From the NCBI GenBank assembly GCA_000612485.1, contig CP007494.1, forward strand, positions 3,635,675-3,699,674: a DNA stretch of 64,000 nt, written 5' to 3'. Positions 60,608 to 64,000 of the stretch are shown here, piece after piece (the first letter of the stretch is position 1; each line of letters begins with the position of its first letter). The stretch is from Bordetella holmesii ATCC 51541. GTDB taxonomy: Bacteria > Pseudomonadota > Gammaproteobacteria > Burkholderiales > Burkholderiaceae_B. Made by a program: the position numbers and the translations under genes. The notes below the pieces were generated by a model. It was not told where the DNA came from. It saw only the letters and a program-made list of their open reading frames with translations, and searched no databases.

Positions 60608-60726
60608 GCAGAACCGTCAAGGGTGTGTTCAGCAGGCGCTTACGTCTAGGAAACCCGGGGCGACTCACACCTTGCCGCGCACCCCGAAACGGTCACGTTT
60701 TGGTCACAGCAGACGCCGGAAACGAA

Positions 60727-60750
60727 ACAGCCGCCATTGCTGGCGGCTGT
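60727..60750 (-). terminator. Hairpin downstream of the tRNA
   Basis: ACAGCCGCCA (60727-60736) and TGGCGGCTGT (60741-60750) pair perfectly across TTGC, followed on the minus strand by TTTCGTTT. Confidence 0.75.
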
Positions 60751-60776
60751 AGGTACCTGATTGCTCAGGATTTCTT

Positions 60777-60854
<78 letters not shown>

Positions 60855-60861
60855 TTAAAAC

Positions 60862-61170
60862 TTACTGCCTTTGGCTTGCGCCGTAGTCGCCGACGATGCC
60901 GGGGTCTGTCCCAGTGCCAGCATTACCCCGATCCCAATACACACGCGTTGTCTGACTAACCTCGGTCGAGTCATCAAGCCACTCCTTGGATGTAAAAACA
61001 GGTGGTGGTGGTGCGCTTTCTCTGAGGTCGGCTGAGCGCCAACCTTGTCTTGCTGACAAGAACCCGACAGCGCGTCGGGCGTGACTGATCGTATCGTGCT
61101 TCACGCGACGCAGGGAGACATTTATTCCACCCACGAACAGGTAACACCGGTCGTGCAGGCCCGCCGGCAC
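60862..61170 (-). CDS. Possible small hypothetical gene
   Basis: A 102-codon frame from GTG 61170 (YLFVGGINVSLRRVKHDT, SARQGWRSADLRESAPPPP, WLDDSTEVSQTTRVYWD) without a family match, good ribosome site or neighbours on its strand. It ends 8 bp before the tRNA 5' end. Possibly a remnant; weak support. Confidence 0.25.
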   Translation of the reverse strand: MPAGLHDRCYLFVGGINVSLRRVKHDTISHARRAVGFLSARQGWRSADLRESAPPPPVFTSKEWLDDSTEVSQTTRVYWDRGNAGTGTDPGIVGDYGASQRQ

Positions 61171-61263
61171 CGAGACGTTCGCAAGGCTGCAAGTTGTTCT
61201 GTGAATTCAACCCATAATACGAGGTTAATTATTCATTTATTTATTTATTAGCACGAAAAATGG

Positions 61264-61276
61264 GATAATCATTCTC
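61264..61276 (+). promoter_or_regulatory. Fur-box-like site before the DUF4148 gene
   Basis: GATAATCATTCTC matches 12 of 13 positions of the right two-thirds of the Fur consensus, in an AT-rich stretch 124 bp before the ATG. The left third does not match. Confidence 0.4.
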
Positions 61277-61399
61277 GAAAAACAGGGTTTATACCTATGT
61301 TGCAGCAGCGCACAATACAGTCATTGGGAAACAACAACGAACATCGACGGAAAGGCCGCCGAGTCCGGATCCCAGATCCAACGAACCGGAGGAATCATC

Positions 61400-61711
61400 A
61401 TGAAGACCCTTACTAGCGCAGTGCTCGTATCCCTTGCCGTCCTGAGCACCGGTGCCTTTGCCTCGCAGAACATCGAACCCAATGACGTTCCCTTCCAAGG
61501 CGTCTACAGCCAGAGCACCAGCTCTGTGTCGCGGGCTGACGTCAGCGCCGACCTGCAGCAAGCGAAGGCCAAAGGCCTGTACACGTTCGGCGAGTTGGAC
61601 TACCCCGCCGTCCAGATGAGCCGTCAATCGCTGAGCCGCGACCAGGTCAAGGCCGAACTTGCGCAAGCCAAGGCCAGCGGCCAATACAGTTTTGGCGAAC
61701 TGGACTACTAA
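61400..61711 (+). CDS. DUF4148 secreted protein
   Basis: A 103-residue protein with a signal peptide (MKTLTSAVLVSLAVLSTGAFA) and two tandem copies of the DUF4148 unit: SRADVSADLQQAKAKGLYTF-GELDY and SRDQVKAELAQAKASGQYSF-GELDY. The family is abundant in Burkholderiales and of unknown function, probably periplasmic. GGAGGA precedes the ATG. A strong terminator follows; monocistronic. Confidence 0.88.
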   Translation: MKTLTSAVLVSLAVLSTGAFASQNIEPNDVPFQGVYSQSTSSVSRADVSADLQQAKAKGLYTFGELDYPAVQMSRQSLSRDQVKAELAQAKASGQYSFGELDY

Positions 61712-61763
61712 CCCGCAGGGCTGGGTAGGAACCTGACCGGGATTCAAGATCCGATCCTGGAGA

Positions 61764-61796
61764 CAAAGCGCCGGCCCAAGCCGGCGCTTTGCTTTT
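61764..61796 (+). terminator. Terminator of the DUF4148 gene
   Basis: CAAAGCGCCGG (61764-61774) and CCGGCGCTTTG (61781-61791) pair across CCCAAG, followed by CTTTT. Confidence 0.88.
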
Positions 61797-61903
61797 ACTG
61801 TCGTGCCCCGCTCGGATCTGTCCCCATCATGCGCGTCCAATATGAGCAAACCAGATAGTCCTCATACGCCGATTCCGACAGTCGGTGTGACCTGCCCCCA
61901 GAT

Positions 61904-62458
61904 TTAGTACGGCACCGACATAGAGCCCAGGGGTAAAAGACCTTCTTTCTGATGAGCCTGCACGAATTGCGCCGGCGTTAAATATCCGAGCGCGCTGTGA
62001 GGCCGATCGGTGTTGTACTCGACTCGCCAGTTTTCGATCAAGCTTTTAGCCTGTCGCAGGGACAAGAACCAGTGCTCGTTAAGGCATTCGTCGCGGAACT
62101 TGCCGTTGAAACTTTCGATATAAGCGTTCTCCACCGGCTTACCCGGCCGAATAAACGACAGCTTTACGCCTGCTTGGTAGGCCCAGGCGTCCAAGGCTCT
62201 TCCGGCGAACTCTGGCCCGTTGTCCACGGTAATAGATCGCGGCAGGCCACGCATCTCCGCCAGCCGTTGCAGCACCATGGCAACACGCAGTCCCGGCAAC
62301 GACGTATCGACCTCGATGGCCAGGCATTCGCGAGTGTAGTCATCGACGATAGTCAAACAGCGGAATCGGCGGCCATAGGCTAGGCCGTCGGCCACAAAAT
62401 CCATTGACCAACTCTGATTCGGCGCGATTGCCGCTGGGCGAACCACGCGCTCGGTCAT
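61904..62458 (-). pseudogene. IS3 OrfB, copy 4, in-frame deletion
   Basis: The frame reads MTERVVRPAAIAPNQ, so 89 codons including the HTH_21 part are lost without a frameshift. The rve catalytic core (MDFVADG, VDNGPEF, YIESFNGKFRDE) is complete. Whether the shortened protein is active is unknown. Confidence 0.88.
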
Positions 62459-62496
62459 TAATGTCCTGACCGCCTCGCGTTTGGCCTGCGGGCTGA

Positions 62497-62763
62497 CTAC
62501 TTTCGGCTTAGCAGATCCTGAAGCGCCGCCTTGTCCAGCATCGACTCGGCCAACAGCTTCTTGAGCTTGTTGTTCTCCTGCTCCAGCTCCTTGAGCCTCT
62601 GAGCGTCCGACACCGTCATGCCACCGAACTTCGCCTTCCAGTTGTAGTACGTTGCCTCGGAGATTCCGTGCTTGCGGCACAACTCTGCGGGCTTGGCACC
62701 TGCATCGGCTTCCTTGAGCACGCCGATGATTTGCTCTTCCGTAAATCGTTTCTTCATTGCCAT
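62497..62763 (-). CDS. IS3 OrfA, copy 4
   Basis: An intact 88-residue OrfA, same sequence as copies 2 and 3 (CRKHGISEATYYNWKAKFGG, LLSRK end). Confidence 0.92.
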   Translation of the reverse strand: MAMKKRFTEEQIIGVLKEADAGAKPAELCRKHGISEATYYNWKAKFGGMTVSDAQRLKELEQENNKLKKLLAESMLDKAALQDLLSRK

Positions 62764-62817
62764 TCCTTTGGGAACGGACTCTACATCGATTTCGTACTAA
62801 TCACGGGGAGCAGGTCA

Positions 62818-63215
62818 TACCGAGCGCGTAACCCAGGAAACAAGGGCCCGGCATGCGTCTTCGCCCGGCATGACTCCCGCTCGATCACGCGTCAGCAGAA
62901 AACACACCGCTTGCGCAACGCTCTAGAACGGCTAGCTGCGCAATGCTGCCCACAGTGGCGCCAGGCAGCGTTCCGGCATCGTCGAGTTGCACGAGCAGCG
63001 GCGCGTAGGCTTGCGCCCCAACCTTCTGTGCAGAAAGCCTCGCCTGCGTGGCGACGCTAGGGTCAGGCCAAGCCGCCATGCGTCAGGTCCGGCGTCAATC
63101 AAGCAAACGACAGGGACTGGCAAAGAGGCGTTGGCAGAGGGGGGAGGCAACCATGTCCGACATCGGGTCGAACATGTGGAGATCGCCTCACGGGTGTAAA
63201 TGTTTTGCGCAAAAC
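62818..63215. other. Unassigned segment between IS3 copy 4 and the rRNA terminator
   Basis: About 400 bp. The minus strand has a frame (62885-63079) encoding AWPDPSVATQARLSAQKVGA and LDDAGTLPGATVGSIAQLAV, which looks protein-like but has no clear start and is not recognised. Probably the remnant of a gene next to the rRNA operon. Confidence 0.4.
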
Positions 63216-63248
63216 AAAACCCCGTAAGCGGATAGCTTACGGGGTTTT
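63216..63248 (-). terminator. rRNA operon terminator
   Basis: AAAACCCCGTAAGC (63216-63229) pairs with GCTTACGGGGTTTT (63235-63248) across GGATA, 11 bp beyond the 5S 3' end. Confidence 0.92.
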
Positions 63249-63259
63249 GAGGAATAAAA

Positions 63260-63373
63260 GCCTGACGATGACCTACTTTCACAGACGTACGTCCACTATC
63301 ATCGGCGCGAAGGCGTTTCACTGTCCTGTTCGGGATGGGAAGGAGTGGGGCCACCTTGCTATGGTCGTCAGGC
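63260..63373 (-). rRNA. rrf: 5S ribosomal RNA
   Basis: The minus strand reads GCCTGACGACCATAGCAAGG at the 5' end, contains CCCATCCCGAACAGG and closes with GTCATCGTCAGGC; the ends pair as in 5S rRNA. About 114 nt. Last gene of the rRNA operon. Confidence 0.95.
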
Positions 63374-63510
63374 GTAACCGGCTAAGCGGTTGACGCGTTG
63401 TCAACGGCTTGAATTTGGAAGAAGCAGCAACTGAGGTTGCGTTGATGTATGTTCAGACGGCACTGGCGCGAACTGGCCAGCAATCGTATATGTAAGACTA
63501 AAGAGTTATA
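63374..63510 (-). other. 23S-5S spacer
   Basis: A 137-bp spacer without a tRNA. Confidence 0.7.

Positions 63511-64000
<490 letters not shown>

Larger units (their letters stand above)
58230..60643 (+). mobile_element. IS66-family element
   Basis: A 2,414-bp element with ends GTAAGCGCCCGGCGAACCCA (58230) and the complement of a right end (GTAAGCGCCTGCTGAACACA, ending 60643). It carries tnpA, tnpB and tnpC in order. The flanking 8-mers (GGACATCC, GTCTAGGA) do not match, so the 5' part of the adjacent autotransporter gene was probably lost by a later deletion or recombination. Confidence 0.93.
61888..62817 (-). mobile_element. IS3-family element, copy 4, with 267-bp internal deletion
   Basis: The ends match the other copies (TGACCTGCCCCC at 61888; GGGGAGCAGGTCA ending 62817), but it is only 930 bp. 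The missing 267 bp lie between two GACCGAGCGC direct repeats in orfB (42840 and 43106 in the intact copy), of which one remains. No target duplication is seen (CGGTG left, TACCG right). Confidence 0.94.

Overview
The window looks like a chromosome segment from a GC-rich betaproteobacterium of the Alcaligenaceae, most likely Bordetella or a close relative such as Achromobacter. This rests on gene content and order (tig-clpP-clpX-lon, iscRSUA-hscBA-fdx-iscX, rpfE-like/recJ/prfB/lysS, a DUF4148 protein); no database search was possible. Core housekeeping blocks alternate with accessory DNA, much of it visibly decaying.

Layout. 1-3404: 5' part of a large minus-strand inverse autotransporter (invasin/intimin type) with at least seven Ig-like repeats. 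3872-4692: a membrane protein with an Mrr-like nuclease domain and an S4 RNA-binding protein. 4847-8945: a complete FecI/FecR/FecA-type iron-signalling module. 8992-19215: tatD, lolD, lolC, an RpfE-like gene, recJ (frameshifted), prfB (with its programmed frameshift), an SDR, lysS, a small membrane protein and a methylglyoxal-synthase-like gene. 19351-25841: a second FecI/FecR/FecA module whose receptor gene is destroyed by an IS3 element that itself carries an IS21 element. 25897-31403: the complete ISC iron-sulfur operon with two IscR-type operators. 31628-35641: a low-molecular-weight phosphatase, uvrB and an aromatic/aspartate aminotransferase.

35683-42446: an accessory oxidoreductase cluster under a divergent LysR regulator (SDR, small monooxygenase-like protein, OsmC-like remnant, AhpD-like protein, cupin, flavin amine oxidase, aminotransferase remnant, zinc alcohol dehydrogenase), flanked by two old IS3-family remnants and containing several broken genes. 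42478-45900: an intact IS3 element, lexA with a consensus SOS box, and an intact ISL3 element. 45948-52678: lon, clpX, clpP (frameshifted), tig and a UPF0114 membrane protein. 52693-56247: a truncated ISL3, then IS3, with a second IS21 inside it, ending in a truncated DUF924 gene. 56800-61711: a cold-shock gene, two hypothetical genes, an autotransporter 3' fragment cut by an IS66 element, a CAT-anticodon tRNA and a DUF4148 secreted protein. 61888-62817: a fourth, internally deleted IS3 copy. 63216-64000: terminator, 5S rRNA and the 3' part of 23S rRNA on the minus strand.

Two themes stand out. First, IS expansion: four copies of one IS3 element, two of one IS21 (both inside IS3 copies, at different sites), two ISL3 and one IS66, repeatedly tied to deletion of neighbouring genes. 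Second, an excess of single-base losses in short runs (recJ, the small membrane gene at 18 kb, lysR, the SDR twice, clpP, possibly the tRNA). These may be real decay, but a shared sequencing or assembly error is at least as likely and should be excluded before any of these genes is called non-functional.
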